Notes: generated by a model from the letters alone, not told the origin. A DNA stretch of 64,000 nucleotides from Olleya sediminilitoris (GCF_016785945.1 NZ_JAEMEF010000005.1:124001-188000); one strand, 5' to 3'. Shown: positions 17,895 through 27,767, numbered from the stretch's first letter. Program-made: numbers and translations.

Positions 17895-18970
17895 GCACAA
17901 ATCATATTGCCATAATCTGTAACTACAAATTACTTGACAGTCGAGTAGGTGGTATGGATTATTTTTTCTGGGCCTTTAATAGATCCTGTCAAGATAATAA
18001 TATTCGTGTCGATTGGTTTTTTCCAAATACAGCAACACATGGTCAGTATAATGAGTTTCATATTATAGAAAGCAACAGCAGCTCTTTACAAGCTCATTTT
18101 ATTAAGCATGTTAAAACAACTCAAACAACTTATACTCATGTTATCACACATTTTGTAGAGTTATGTACTTCATTTCATGCTGAGGTCAAGCAATTATTAC
18201 GTACAAAAGTTATAGCAGTAGACCATAATCCAAGACCTTTAGGAGGTTATACACTTGTAAAACAGCTCAAAAAGCGAATTAAAGGCTATTTATATGCTAA
18301 ACATATTGATCAATTTATTGGTGTTTCGGATTACACAAGCGATGCTATTATAAAGGATTTTGGTAGTTTTTTAAAACCAAAGATTAAAACCGTTTATAAT
18401 GGTGTTTTAATTCAGGATATTGTGCCTAAAGTTTCAGAAAGAGCAATGTTGAATCCTAAATTTATAGTGGTGTCACATTTGCGATTTTCAAAAGGGATTC
18501 AAGATTTAATAGTAGCAGTTAGCAACTTACCACAACATTTAATTAAAGACTTAAAAATTGATGTTTTTGGAGATGGACCTTATGAAAAAGAGTTATTACA
18601 CTTGGTTAGTGAATATAAATTAAACACTGTTTTTACTTTTAAAGGTAGCAGTGCGACTTTAAATACTAATTACCAACATTACGATTATCTATTACAACCT
18701 ACACATATGGAGTGTTTTAGTTTATCTGTTTTAGAGAGTTTAGCAGCCAATATACCAGTAATTACAACGCCAGTTGGAGGTAATGAAGAAGTTGTTACTC
18801 ATGAAAAAAACGGATTTATATTTAAAGCTAAAGATATATTTGCATTAACAGCTTTGTTACAATCTATTATAACAGGTGAAAAGCAGATTAAAATAAATAC
18901 ACGTAAATTAATTGAAGATCAATTCTCAATTGAATTAATGGTGAAAAATCATTTTAACCTTTTAAATTAA
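17885..18970 (+). CDS. GT4-family glycosyltransferase
   Basis: Retaining GT-B enzyme of 361 residues. The N-domain ends near KTVYNGV, followed by FIVVSHLRFSKGIQDLI (C-domain start), VFGDGPYEKEL and the nucleotide-binding E-x7-E region MECFSLSVLESLAANIPVIT, then PVGGNEEVV. These are standard GT4 landmarks. Its ATG lies 10 bp inside the end of the preceding gene, and 2 bp separate it from the next GT4. Function: one sugar addition in the cytoplasm; donor unknown. Confidence 0.9.
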   Translation: MELGTNHIAIICNYKLLDSRVGGMDYFFWAFNRSCQDNNIRVDWFFPNTATHGQYNEFHIIESNSSSLQAHFIKHVKTTQTTYTHVITHFVELCTSFHAEVKQLLRTKVIAVDHNPRPLGGYTLVKQLKKRIKGYLYAKHIDQFIGVSDYTSDAIIKDFGSFLKPKIKTVYNGVLIQDIVPKVSERAMLNPKFIVVSHLRFSKGIQDLIVAVSNLPQHLIKDLKIDVFGDGPYEKELLHLVSEYKLNTVFTFKGSSATLNTNYQHYDYLLQPTHMECFSLSVLESLAANIPVITTPVGGNEEVVTHEKNGFIFKAKDIFALTALLQSIITGEKQIKINTRKLIEDQFSIELMVKNHFNLLN

Positions 18971-18972
18971 TT

Positions 18973-20121
18973 ATGAAAATAGCCTTTTTAACACCAGAGT
19001 ATCCGCATGAACGTATTGGTCATTCAGGAGGTATTGGTACCAGTATACAACATCTTGCGCAAGCATTACATACTTTAGGTCATGAAGTAATATTGCTTAT
19101 TTATGGTCAAAATGAAGATGCTCAGTTTAAAGACCAAGGCCTTCAGTTTTATAAAATTAAAAACCCGAAACTAAAAGGTTTGTCTTGGTTTTTAACTCGA
19201 AAAAAAATACAAAAACTAATCAATAGTCTACATAAAGCGGGTAAATTAGATATTGTTGAAGCTCCTGATTGGACAGGAATAGCTTCGTTTATTAATGTTA
19301 ATTGTCCGATTGTTATTAGGGAAAATGGAAGTGATACTTATTTTTGTCATTTAGACCAAAGACCTGTTAAGGCAATTAATCGTTTTCATGAAAAACAAGC
19401 CTTAAAGCAGGTTGATGGTATTATTGCGGTTAGCCAATTTACTGGAGATTTAACTAATACACTATTTAATTTAAACAGACCTTTTACAGTCATACCTAAC
19501 GCAATAACCTTAGACGCCTTTAAACCGTCTAATTTAAATTTAGATACTACTACTAAAACCATACTGTATTTTGGAACGCTAATAAGAAAAAAGGGATTGT
19601 TAGAATTGCCTTATGTTTTTAATATCGTCAATCAAATACATCCAGAAGCAACTCTACTATTGGTTGGAAAAGATAGTCCTGATATTAAAACGGAATCTCA
19701 ATCAACATGGGCATTAATGCAACCTTTGTTTTCAGAAACAGCTTTACGAAAAGTAAATTATATTGGAGCTGTCCCTTATGCAAAAATGAGAGAACAGATT
19801 GAGGCAGCTAGTGTATGTGTGTTTCCTACATTTGCAGAAGCCTTACCAGTATCTTGGCTAGAAGCTATGGCTTTGGAAAAACCTATTGTGGCCTCTAGTG
19901 TTGGCTGGGCAAAAGAAGTTATTGATGATGGGGAAAATGGGTTTTTAGTCCATCCAACAGCACATCAAGAGTATGCTGATAATATTATAAAACTTTTTGA
20001 AGACCAAAGGTTGAGTGAAACTTTTTCTAAAGCCGCAAGACAAAAAGTAGTACAAAGATTTAGTTCAAAGATTGTAGCACAACAGAGTGTAGATTTTTAC
20101 ACGCAATTTATAAAGCCCTAA
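18973..20121 (+). CDS. GT4-family glycosyltransferase
   Basis: 382 residues. The N-terminus MKIAFLTPEYPHERIGHSGG with GIGTSIQHLAQAL is the classic acceptor-side glycine loop. GIIAVSQFTGDL, VIPNAITLDAF, ILYFGTLIRKKG and VFPTFAEALPVSWLEAMALE with its E-x7-E motif complete the GT4 pattern. It is the best-conserved GT4 of this locus. Two bp separate it from its upstream neighbour and six from the downstream gene. Confidence 0.92.
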   Translation: MKIAFLTPEYPHERIGHSGGIGTSIQHLAQALHTLGHEVILLIYGQNEDAQFKDQGLQFYKIKNPKLKGLSWFLTRKKIQKLINSLHKAGKLDIVEAPDWTGIASFINVNCPIVIRENGSDTYFCHLDQRPVKAINRFHEKQALKQVDGIIAVSQFTGDLTNTLFNLNRPFTVIPNAITLDAFKPSNLNLDTTTKTILYFGTLIRKKGLLELPYVFNIVNQIHPEATLLLVGKDSPDIKTESQSTWALMQPLFSETALRKVNYIGAVPYAKMREQIEAASVCVFPTFAEALPVSWLEAMALEKPIVASSVGWAKEVIDDGENGFLVHPTAHQEYADNIIKLFEDQRLSETFSKAARQKVVQRFSSKIVAQQSVDFYTQFIKP

Positions 20122-20127
20122 TTGTAA

Positions 20128-21660
20128 ATGAATTTTAAAACATTTAAAGCCTCAAACGGAAGTGTTATTTTATATGTTGGTACTCCAGATTTAAATTTGC
20201 TAGATACTTTAGCCAAAGGGGAAGGCGATATTTGGCACAGTAGTTTAGATCAAGGTTTTAAAAACTGTTTGCCAGATATAATATACCAGACTGTAGTCTA
20301 TTTTTGGTATGGTAATGATTTTGATAATTTAGACCATTGTGTGAGTTGGCGATTAAACCCAAACCAATTTGCTATTAGAGAAAGTGTTTGGGAAACTTTA
20401 GGTGGTTTTGATACCGATTATTTAAATCCGATAACAGCAGCCTTGGATTTTGCCTTTAATGGTATGCGTTATCAAGGCGCCATACCTTTACATGTTAAAG
20501 GATTGTTTCCTGTAAAAATAGAAGCTGTCAGTCTTAGTAAAGAAGATATTTATACATTCTATTTTAAAAGTTTTAAACGCTCGCAAGCTTTGTACATGTT
20601 ACTCAGAAAAGGGGTTTGGAAGTTTAGAGAACTTAAAGCTTATAATTATGCAAGACAATTTAAATTGAAATCAAAAACAAAAGTTGTCGCGCCAAGACCC
20701 TTAGATGCTATTGAAGGTCAGCCTTCAGTAAGTTATATTATACCAACTATGTTGCGCCAAGACTTTACCTTAAATCTATTAAATGATTTAGAGCATCAAA
20801 CCTATAAACCAACAGAAGTAGTTGTTGTAGACGCAACACCAGAAGATAAAAGAGTGCTTTCGTTATATAAACCAGACAACTATTCATTTAAAGTTACTTT
20901 TAAATGGCAAACGTCTAAAGGCAGTTGCCGAGCACGAAATGAAGCTATACATTTATGTACAGGAGATTATATAGTATTTGGAGATGACGATATACGTATC
21001 CCACCTGAATTTATAGAAAACCATATAAAACTATTACAGACTTATAATGCGGAAGCTTGTAATGGGTTAGATATAAGGGCAGACCATCAACAACAGACTT
21101 TAGAGGATTTAGATGTTAAATTAAAAGCCTTTGATAATGAACGTTGGAAAGTTGGAGCAGCTCAATCGTTTAGTAATGCTAATTCCTGTGTTTCAAAACG
21201 CATAGTAGATAAACTTGTAGGTAATGATATAAATTATGATGGTGGCTATGGAGAAGATAGCGATTTTGGAATGGCTATAACCAAACTAGGAGTTACCGTT
21301 TTACATAATCCGTTTTCTGCCAATTTACATTTAAAACCACCTATTGGAGGATATCGTTTTTGGGGTACACAAGCTAAAATAAAAGGAAAAACTAGAAAAC
21401 AACAACCCTGGGAATTAGATACGCCTGTAAAGCATATTGTACCTAAACCAAGTCCAACCATAATGTATCAATTGCATAAACATTTTACAGCAAGGCAACG
21501 TAAAGAATATAAAATTAAGTACTTTGTGTTTTATTTTACTAAAGCCAAATTAATAGAATGGCCCATTAAAATTATAAAATTACCAAAACGTTTACTACAG
21601 TATAAAAAGTCTGTTTTTTATGCTAAGGCATTAATGTCTTTGGGTAAACGTACAAAATAG
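20128..21660 (+). CDS. Two-part GT2 glycosyltransferase (partial GT2 domain plus complete GT2 domain)
   Basis: 510 residues, longer than its GT2 neighbours. Residues from about 200 form a full GT2 catalytic domain: VSYIIPTMLRQDFTL, VVVDATPE, KGSCRARNEAI, FGDDDIRI as the DXD strand, and GGYGEDSDFGM as the acidic acceptor motif. The first ~190 residues look like the acceptor-side half of another GT2 (RESVWETLGGFDTDYLNP) without its nucleotide-binding half or a DXD. This may be a regulatory or acceptor-recognition module, or a relic of a fusion. It sits in the run of GT genes with 3 bp to the next. Confidence 0.82.
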   Translation: MNFKTFKASNGSVILYVGTPDLNLLDTLAKGEGDIWHSSLDQGFKNCLPDIIYQTVVYFWYGNDFDNLDHCVSWRLNPNQFAIRESVWETLGGFDTDYLNPITAALDFAFNGMRYQGAIPLHVKGLFPVKIEAVSLSKEDIYTFYFKSFKRSQALYMLLRKGVWKFRELKAYNYARQFKLKSKTKVVAPRPLDAIEGQPSVSYIIPTMLRQDFTLNLLNDLEHQTYKPTEVVVVDATPEDKRVLSLYKPDNYSFKVTFKWQTSKGSCRARNEAIHLCTGDYIVFGDDDIRIPPEFIENHIKLLQTYNAEACNGLDIRADHQQQTLEDLDVKLKAFDNERWKVGAAQSFSNANSCVSKRIVDKLVGNDINYDGGYGEDSDFGMAITKLGVTVLHNPFSANLHLKPPIGGYRFWGTQAKIKGKTRKQQPWELDTPVKHIVPKPSPTIMYQLHKHFTARQRKEYKIKYFVFYFTKAKLIEWPIKIIKLPKRLLQYKKSVFYAKALMSLGKRTK

Positions 21661-21663
21661 AAT

Positions 21664-22659
21664 ATGCAGTTTTCTCTAATAGTTTGTACCTACATGCGCC
21701 CTAAACCGCTTTTGCAATTGCTTGAGTCGGTCAACAAGCAAACCTTATATCCTAATGAAATTATTATTGTTGATGGGTCGGTAAATGATGACACTAAACA
21801 TGTTTTACAAGACCATATGTTTGATAATTTAAATTATTATAAAGTTAATGAAACAAACCGTGGTTTAACTAAACAGCGTAATTTTGGAGTTAATAAGGTT
21901 AGTGAAATATCAGACATTATATGTTTTTTAGATGATGATATTATATTGGAAAAGCGCTATTTTGAAATGTTAATTGGTACTTATAAAATACATCCAGAAG
22001 CTTTGGCAGTTGGTGGTTATATAACCAATGAAATACGTTGGGATACAGAATCTGCAAGAAATAGCACTTCTTATTTTTATTATGATGGATGGCAACGCTT
22101 AGAGCCTTTAAGGTTTAAAATACGACAACGATTTGGTTTATTACCAGATGCAAAACCGGGTTGGATGCCTAGCTTTTCTCATGGAAGATCTGTTAGTTTT
22201 TTACCTCCATCAGGAAGCATTTATCAAGTCGAACAAATCATGGGAGGCGTGTCGTCTTATAAAAAGGAGATTTTTAATACCTTGTCTTTTTCAACGTATT
22301 TTGAAGGTTATGGTTTGTATGAGGATGCCGATTTTTCGTTACGTATAGCAAAATTGGGGAAGCTTTATATTAATACTAATGCTAAGTTAGCGCATTATCA
22401 TGCTGCTGCAGGACGACCAAACCAATTTAAGTACGGAAAAATGGTAGTACGCAATGGTTGGTATGTTTGGCGTGTAAAATATAACACGCCTAAATTAGAG
22501 GCTAAGCTTAAATTTTATGCCACCTCAGTATTATTAACTTTAATACGTGCCACTAATGTCATTACAAGTTCTAATAAAAAAGAAGCATTCACAGAGACTT
22601 TAGGTCGTGTTGTTGGTTTGTTTTCGCTTATATTTAACAAACCAAACATTCCATCTTAA
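21664..22659 (+). CDS. GT2-family glycosyltransferase
   Basis: 331 residues. FSLIVCTYMRPKPL, IIVDGS, RGLTKQRNFGV, CFLDDDI (DXD strand) and a later GYGLYEDADFSLRIAKLG are in GT2 order. The C-terminus has a basic-hydrophobic region (WYVWRVKYNTPK followed by a possible membrane segment). The gene stops 10 bp before the acetyltransferase start. Sugar specificity cannot be read. Confidence 0.9.
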   Translation: MQFSLIVCTYMRPKPLLQLLESVNKQTLYPNEIIIVDGSVNDDTKHVLQDHMFDNLNYYKVNETNRGLTKQRNFGVNKVSEISDIICFLDDDIILEKRYFEMLIGTYKIHPEALAVGGYITNEIRWDTESARNSTSYFYYDGWQRLEPLRFKIRQRFGLLPDAKPGWMPSFSHGRSVSFLPPSGSIYQVEQIMGGVSSYKKEIFNTLSFSTYFEGYGLYEDADFSLRIAKLGKLYINTNAKLAHYHAAAGRPNQFKYGKMVVRNGWYVWRVKYNTPKLEAKLKFYATSVLLTLIRATNVITSSNKKEAFTETLGRVVGLFSLIFNKPNIPS

Positions 22660-22669
22660 AAAGCAATAC

Positions 22670-23221
22670 ATGTCTTTATTATCATTAATAGTTTCTGATT
22701 ATAAAAAATACAAGTCGTATGGAGGACACTTCTTGTCAATAATTTTCTTTACTCAAGGGTTTTGGGCTATTTTTCAATACAGGATTGCACACCGTTGTTA
22801 TCAATTAAAAATCCCTGTTGTTAAGCATGTATTGTTGGTTTTATGTTTATTATGGCAAAAGGTGATTGAAGTCTTAACCGGTATATCCATTCCTGCTTCC
22901 GTAACTATTGGCTCGTCATTTTATATTGGACATTTTGGAGGTATTATTATAAATGCTAAAGCAACTATTGGTAATAATTGCAATATTTCTCAAGGGGTTA
23001 CTATTGGTGTCAGTGGACGTGGAGATAACAGAGGTGTCCCAACTATTGGCAATACGGTATATATTGGTGCCAACGCAGTTATTGCAGGACCAATACAAGT
23101 TGGAAACGATAGTGTTATAGCAGCAAACTCATTAGTTACTCAAAGTATTCCGAATCATGTTACAGTTATGGGTGTGCCAGCAGTAGTGGTTAATCAAAAT
23201 TCATCTAACGCTTATATTTAA
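22670..23221 (+). CDS. Hexapeptide-repeat O-acetyltransferase (serine acetyltransferase-like)
   Basis: Probably acetylates a sugar of the polysaccharide. Left-handed beta-helix repeats run from about residue 70 to 170 (for example IGSSFYIGHFGGIIINAKATIG, split here into hexads such as IGNNCN and IGANAV), as in CysE/SAT-like enzymes of capsule loci. The first ~65 residues are helical with a hydrophobic patch. I start at ATG 22670 because an upstream in-frame ATG at 22607 lies well inside the previous gene and adds no family sequence. The 183-residue length is normal. Its stop overlaps the next start (TAATG). Confidence 0.85.
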   Translation: MSLLSLIVSDYKKYKSYGGHFLSIIFFTQGFWAIFQYRIAHRCYQLKIPVVKHVLLVLCLLWQKVIEVLTGISIPASVTIGSSFYIGHFGGIIINAKATIGNNCNISQGVTIGVSGRGDNRGVPTIGNTVYIGANAVIAGPIQVGNDSVIAANSLVTQSIPNHVTVMGVPAVVVNQNSSNAYI

Positions 23222-24333
23222 TGAAGTTTTTAGTCATTACCAATGCACCTACTTTAAAAAAAGATTCTGTTTATCAGGCTTATAGTCCGTATGTTCGTGA
23301 AATGGATATTTGGTTTAATTCAGTAGATACTGTTAAAATTGTATCACCTACAAAATATAATAGACCATTATTGACTTCCGCTTTTAAAAAGCAACCCTTA
23401 GTAGTTTCTATTCCAACGTTAAATTTTACTACATCGCTAGAGGCGTTAAAAAGTTTCTTTTTTTTACCTATTATATTTATAAAATTATTAAATGGAATGT
23501 TGTGGGCTGATCACATCCATTTGCGTTGTCCAGGTAATATTGGATTATTAGGCTGTATGCTGCAAGTTTTTTTTCCGAAGAAAATAAAGACTGCTAAATA
23601 CGCTGGTAATTGGGATCCAAAAGCTAATCAGCCTTTAAGTTATCGCATTCAAAAACGTATTTTATCCAATACCTTTTGGACTAAAAACATGACTGTTTTA
23701 GTGTATGGTGCTTGGAGCAATCAGACCAAAAATATTAAACCATTTTTTACAGCAAGTTATACTGATGATGAGCGATGTAAAATAGAAACAAAAGATTACT
23801 CAAAAACATTACGGTTTGTATTTGTAGGAAGTTTGGTTAGTGGTAAGCGTCCTTTACTGGCTATTCAAATTATAGAAGCACTACAGCATAAAGGCTATTC
23901 TGTGACACTAGATTTATATGGCGATGGTGTATTAAAATCAGAATTACAAGATTATGTTGATGCAAATAAATTACAAAATATTATAGTTTTACACGGAAAT
24001 CAAAGCAGTCCTATAGTCAAACAACAATTAAAAGCTGCTCATTTTACGCTATTAGCTTCTCAGTCCGAAGGTTGGCCCAAAGCTATAGCAGAAGCTATGT
24101 TTTTTGGAGTCATACCCATTGCTACAGCAATATCTTGTGTCCCTAATATGTTAGATAATGGTAATAGAGGTATTTTAATAACGCCCAACGTAAATGAAGC
24201 AGTAGTTGCAATTGAAGCAGCACTATCTAACACTAAAACATTAGAGCAAATGTCTGAAAGTGCTCTAGCTTGGTCACAGTATTATACCTTAGATTTGTTT
24301 GAAGATGAAATAAAAACGCTAATACAGAATTAA
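23221..24333 (+). CDS. GT4-family glycosyltransferase
   Basis: 370 residues. The N-domain is less typical (MKFLVITNAPTLKKDSVYQAY) but the C-domain is clear: LRFVFVGSLVSGKRPLLAI, LDLYGDGVLKSEL, and LLASQSEGWPKAIAEAMFFG, which carries the E-x7-E motif. HLRCPGNIGLLG and AKYAGNWDPK fit a subgroup often seen in flavobacterial capsule loci. It begins on the stop codon of the acetyltransferase and directly abuts the next gene. Confidence 0.87.
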   Translation: MKFLVITNAPTLKKDSVYQAYSPYVREMDIWFNSVDTVKIVSPTKYNRPLLTSAFKKQPLVVSIPTLNFTTSLEALKSFFFLPIIFIKLLNGMLWADHIHLRCPGNIGLLGCMLQVFFPKKIKTAKYAGNWDPKANQPLSYRIQKRILSNTFWTKNMTVLVYGAWSNQTKNIKPFFTASYTDDERCKIETKDYSKTLRFVFVGSLVSGKRPLLAIQIIEALQHKGYSVTLDLYGDGVLKSELQDYVDANKLQNIIVLHGNQSSPIVKQQLKAAHFTLLASQSEGWPKAIAEAMFFGVIPIATAISCVPNMLDNGNRGILITPNVNEAVVAIEAALSNTKTLEQMSESALAWSQYYTLDLFEDEIKTLIQN

Positions 24334-25407
24334 ATGCGAGTTCTTCAATTAATTGATAGTTTAGAAGCAGGAGGCGCAGAGCGCGTTGCAGTTAATTATG
24401 CCAATGGTTTATTAAGTAGCGTAGATGGTAGTTACCTGTGTGCTACCAGAGCAGAAGGTTTATTAAAATCTAATGTAAACAAAAGGGTAGGTTATTTGTT
24501 TTTAAAAAAGACAAAAACTTTAGATTTTAAAGCAATATGGACTTTACATCGTTTTGTTAAAAAAGAAAAAATTACTTTAATTCATGCGCATTCAACGTCT
24601 TATTTTTTAGCCACTTTAATAACTATTTTAAATTCTAAAGTTAAACTAGTATGGCATGATCATTATGGTAAAAGTGAATTTTTACAACAACGTCCTCAAA
24701 GGGTTTTAAAATATTGTTCCAACTATTTTAATCACATATTTAGTGTTAATTTAAAATTAGAACAGTGGGCAAAAACTTGCTTAAACACCAAGTCGGTTAG
24801 CTATTTACATAATTATGCAGTTTTAACAGCTACAAATTTAAAAACGGATTTAAAAGGTGTAGATGGTAAACGTGTCGTCTGCTTAGCTAACCTAAGACCT
24901 CAAAAAGATCATTTTAATTTATTACAAGCGTTTCAAATACTTGTAGCTAAATATCCAGATTGGACTTTGCATTTGGTAGGCAAAGATTTTAAGGATGAGT
25001 ATTCAAAACACATTTCAAAATTTATATTGACAGCAAATTTAGAACAACATATTTTTGTATACGGAAGTTGTAATGACACTTCAGCAATACTTAAAGCAAG
25101 TACTATAGGTGTTTTATCATCTCAATCAGAAGGTTTACCTTTGGCTTTATTGGAGTATGGATTAGCAGGACTAGCAGTTGTAGCAACTAATGTTGGAGAT
25201 TGTAGTCAGGTTATTCAATCAGATAAAACAGGATTATTAGTTAATCCAAAAGATGAATTAAGCTTATTTAAAGCTATAGAGCGGTATATCCAATCTGAAG
25301 CGTTAAGAGATGAACACTCTAAACATTTACAGCGATTGGTCACTCATTCATTTTCAGAAAGAAATACTATACAAAAACTAACAAATACCTATTTAGGCCT
25401 GAACTAA
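24334..25407 (+). CDS. GT4-family glycosyltransferase
   Basis: 357 residues with MRVLQLIDSLEAGGAERVAVN at the N-terminus, the textbook GT4 glycine/AER acceptor loop. VVCLANLRPQKDH opens the C-domain and VLSSQSEGLPLALLEYGLAG gives the E-x7-E motif. DHYGKS in the middle fits the N-domain active-site strand. It immediately follows the previous GT4 stop, and 5 bp separate it from the ligase/polymerase gene. Confidence 0.92.
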   Translation: MRVLQLIDSLEAGGAERVAVNYANGLLSSVDGSYLCATRAEGLLKSNVNKRVGYLFLKKTKTLDFKAIWTLHRFVKKEKITLIHAHSTSYFLATLITILNSKVKLVWHDHYGKSEFLQQRPQRVLKYCSNYFNHIFSVNLKLEQWAKTCLNTKSVSYLHNYAVLTATNLKTDLKGVDGKRVVCLANLRPQKDHFNLLQAFQILVAKYPDWTLHLVGKDFKDEYSKHISKFILTANLEQHIFVYGSCNDTSAILKASTIGVLSSQSEGLPLALLEYGLAGLAVVATNVGDCSQVIQSDKTGLLVNPKDELSLFKAIERYIQSEALRDEHSKHLQRLVTHSFSERNTIQKLTNTYLGLN

Positions 25408-25412
25408 TTTAA

Positions 25413-26768
25413 ATGCAAAATAATTACTTAAAACTTTTAGGCTTACATGTTATCATAGGTGTCTTGGTGTACTTGTTTAGACCATTAGGACAGGTTTATT
25501 TTTATGGTGTAATCAGTTATTTTATTTTAAAAATTATATCAACTAAACCTCAATTAAAAGGTTTTCAAATTGTAAGTGCTTGCGCATATATTGTTGGTGC
25601 TGAGGTTGTATTTAGGGTAACAAATAGTGGTCCTTTTTATGAGGCTAGTAAGTATTTAATAATTTTATTTTGTGTTATTGGCTTATTTTATCAAGGGTTT
25701 AGTAAAAAAGCGACTTCCTATTTGTTATATCTATTGTTGTTAATACCTAGTATATATGTCTCTTTATACGTATTGGATATTGGTCAAAACATAAGAAAAG
25801 CTATCGCTTTTAATTTAAGTGGACCAGTTTGTTTAGGCGTAGCTGCTTTGTTTTGTTACAATCTTAAATTAACCAAAACACAATTAGGTAGTATGCTTAA
25901 TTATGCTGTTTACCCTTTAGTTAGTACTTTAGTTTATGTTATTGCTTATAATCCTAATGTAGCAGCTGTATCCAATAGTACAGGGTCTAATTTTGCAGCA
26001 TCAGGAGGTTTTGGCCCTAATCAAATGTCGACTGTTTTAGGATTAGGTTTTTTTATAATGACCATTAGGTTTTTTTATTTTAGTAAAACAAAGTTGATTC
26101 GTTATTTAGATCTACTGTTTATTCTTCTTTTTGCTTTTAGGGCTATAGTTACTTTTAGTCGTGGTGGTGTATTAACAGCTATAATAATGATTCTAGCTTT
26201 TGTTGTAATTTTATATAACCATACAAGTAAGACGCAAAAAAGAAATCTATTGTTTTCTCTAATAGGTTTTTTAGTGATAGGACTAGTAACTTGGTTAATT
26301 TCAGCTAGTCAAACCAATGGGTTAATAGAAAAGCGTTATGCTAATCAAAACGCTATGGGTATTGAAAAAAGTGATGTTACTACTGGACGAGGAGAATTGT
26401 TTTTAGCAGAATTTGATGAGTTTCTAGAACATCCATTTTTAGGAGTAGGAGTAGGACGAGTCAAAGATCTTCGATTTCAGAAAACAGGTATTCATGCAGC
26501 ATCACACAATGAAATGAGTCGTATTATTGCAGAGCATGGATTATTAGGCATGATTGCTTTTACTATTTTACTATTAGTACCTTTGTTTTTTAGATTGCAA
26601 AATCGAAGCAATGTCCTCTTTTTTTCCTTTTATTTATTTTGGTTACTCACTATCAATCACTCAGCGATGCGTATTGCAGCACCAGCTTTTATTTATGCAT
26701 TAAGTTTATTATACATCATAGATGACACACCTAGTTTACATAGGAAACAAATTAACAAAGCACAATAA
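25413..26768 (+). CDS. O-antigen ligase / polymerase family membrane protein (WaaL/Wzy-like)
   Basis: 451 residues with about ten to twelve hydrophobic segments. A large loop in the C-terminal half holds LAEFDEFLEHPFLGVGVG and HAASHNEMSRIIAEHGLLG, the Wzy_C/WaaL signature with the conserved His-Asn-E-x-x-R arrangement. Either it joins the polymer to lipid A core (ligase) or it polymerises repeats. No Wzx-type flippase is present, and an ABC exporter is, so ligase is the more economical reading. The next gene starts 47 bp inside its 3' end. Confidence 0.85.
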   Translation: MQNNYLKLLGLHVIIGVLVYLFRPLGQVYFYGVISYFILKIISTKPQLKGFQIVSACAYIVGAEVVFRVTNSGPFYEASKYLIILFCVIGLFYQGFSKKATSYLLYLLLLIPSIYVSLYVLDIGQNIRKAIAFNLSGPVCLGVAALFCYNLKLTKTQLGSMLNYAVYPLVSTLVYVIAYNPNVAAVSNSTGSNFAASGGFGPNQMSTVLGLGFFIMTIRFFYFSKTKLIRYLDLLFILLFAFRAIVTFSRGGVLTAIIMILAFVVILYNHTSKTQKRNLLFSLIGFLVIGLVTWLISASQTNGLIEKRYANQNAMGIEKSDVTTGRGELFLAEFDEFLEHPFLGVGVGRVKDLRFQKTGIHAASHNEMSRIIAEHGLLGMIAFTILLLVPLFFRLQNRSNVLFFSFYLFWLLTINHSAMRIAAPAFIYALSLLYIIDDTPSLHRKQINKAQ

Positions 26769-27732
26769 AACCATAACGACCATTGAGACTTTGGGCAAAG
26801 GTCTAGAGGCTTCAGGTTTTAATGTGACTTATGCTTCTAGTTATAAAAACATAGTTTTTAGATTTGTAGATATGTTGTGGACTGTTTTTAAGCATCGTAA
26901 AACAGCAGACTATGTGCTAATAGACGCTTATAGTACTTTAAATTTTTATTACGCATACGCTGTAGGTTTATTATGTCAATTTTTAAATTTAAAATACATT
27001 CCAATATTACATGGAGGACATTTACCTAATCGTTTAAAAAGCAGTCCTAAGCTATGTAAGCAGTTATTTGATAAGGCCTATATAAATATTTCGCCTTCAG
27101 AATATTTAAAATCCTCATTTCAAGCTTTTGGTTATAAAAATGTAAAGGTTATTCCTAATAGTATTACTCTTGACAATTATCCATTTACCAAGAGACCAAT
27201 GGATACTATCCGATTACTTTGGGTACGTTCGTTTTCAAAACTATACAATCCTAAATTAGCTATAGATATCCTGATCCAATTAAAAAAACAAGGCTATCCT
27301 GTCAGTTTGTGTATGGTTGGTCCAGATAACGATGGTAGTTTGTTAACAACCCAAGCCTATGCTAAAACTTTAAATCTTGATGTCACCTTTACAGGGAAAT
27401 TAAGTAAGGATGAGTGGATTGCATTATCTAAAAATTATAATCTATTTATAAACACCACTAATTTTGATAATACTCCAGTAAGTATCATTGAAGCTATGGC
27501 TTTAGGTTTGCCAATTGTGAGTACCAATGTTGGAGGTCTTCCGTTTTTAATTACTGACCAATCTACTGGTTTATTAGTGTCACCAAATAGCACTGAAGCC
27601 TTTGTTGGAGCTATTTTAAAGTTGTATAATAACAAAGCCTTAGCATCAAGCATTGTAAATAACGCAAGACAACAAACAGAGGCTTTTGATTGGAATGCTG
27701 TAAAATTACAATGGATTTCTACTTTGCAATAA
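26722..27732 (+). CDS. GT4-family glycosyltransferase
   Basis: 336 residues. The start at 26722 gives HLVYIGNKLTKHNKT, a normal first strand and donor loop, and overlaps the ligase gene by 47 bp in another frame. NISPSEYLKSSF, VIPNSITLDNY, IRLLWVRSFSKLYNP and FDNTPVSIIEAMALGLP with E-x7-E show the GT4 layout. It is the last GT of the run. No terminator is obvious before the promoter-like element at 27738-27767. Confidence 0.88.
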   Translation: MTHLVYIGNKLTKHNKTITTIETLGKGLEASGFNVTYASSYKNIVFRFVDMLWTVFKHRKTADYVLIDAYSTLNFYYAYAVGLLCQFLNLKYIPILHGGHLPNRLKSSPKLCKQLFDKAYINISPSEYLKSSFQAFGYKNVKVIPNSITLDNYPFTKRPMDTIRLLWVRSFSKLYNPKLAIDILIQLKKQGYPVSLCMVGPDNDGSLLTTQAYAKTLNLDVTFTGKLSKDEWIALSKNYNLFINTTNFDNTPVSIIEAMALGLPIVSTNVGGLPFLITDQSTGLLVSPNSTEAFVGAILKLYNNKALASSIVNNARQQTEAFDWNAVKLQWISTLQ

Positions 27733-27737
27733 AAAAC

Positions 27738-27767
27738 TTGTTAAAGCCAATTTACTTACTATATTTG
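27738..27767 (+). promoter_or_regulatory. Bacteroidota-type promoter before the sugar-phosphate transferase gene
   Basis: CTTG (TTG at 27738-27740), 19 bp, then TATATTTG (27760-27767), which matches the TTG / TAnnTTTG pattern of the primary sigma factor in Bacteroidota. Transcription would begin near 27774, about 30 bp before the ATG. The initiating transferase may thus have its own promoter. Confidence 0.6.

Noticed and set aside
22607-22669. Earlier start for the acetyltransferase
   Set aside because: The stretch lies wholly inside the preceding GT2 gene and adds no conserved residues.
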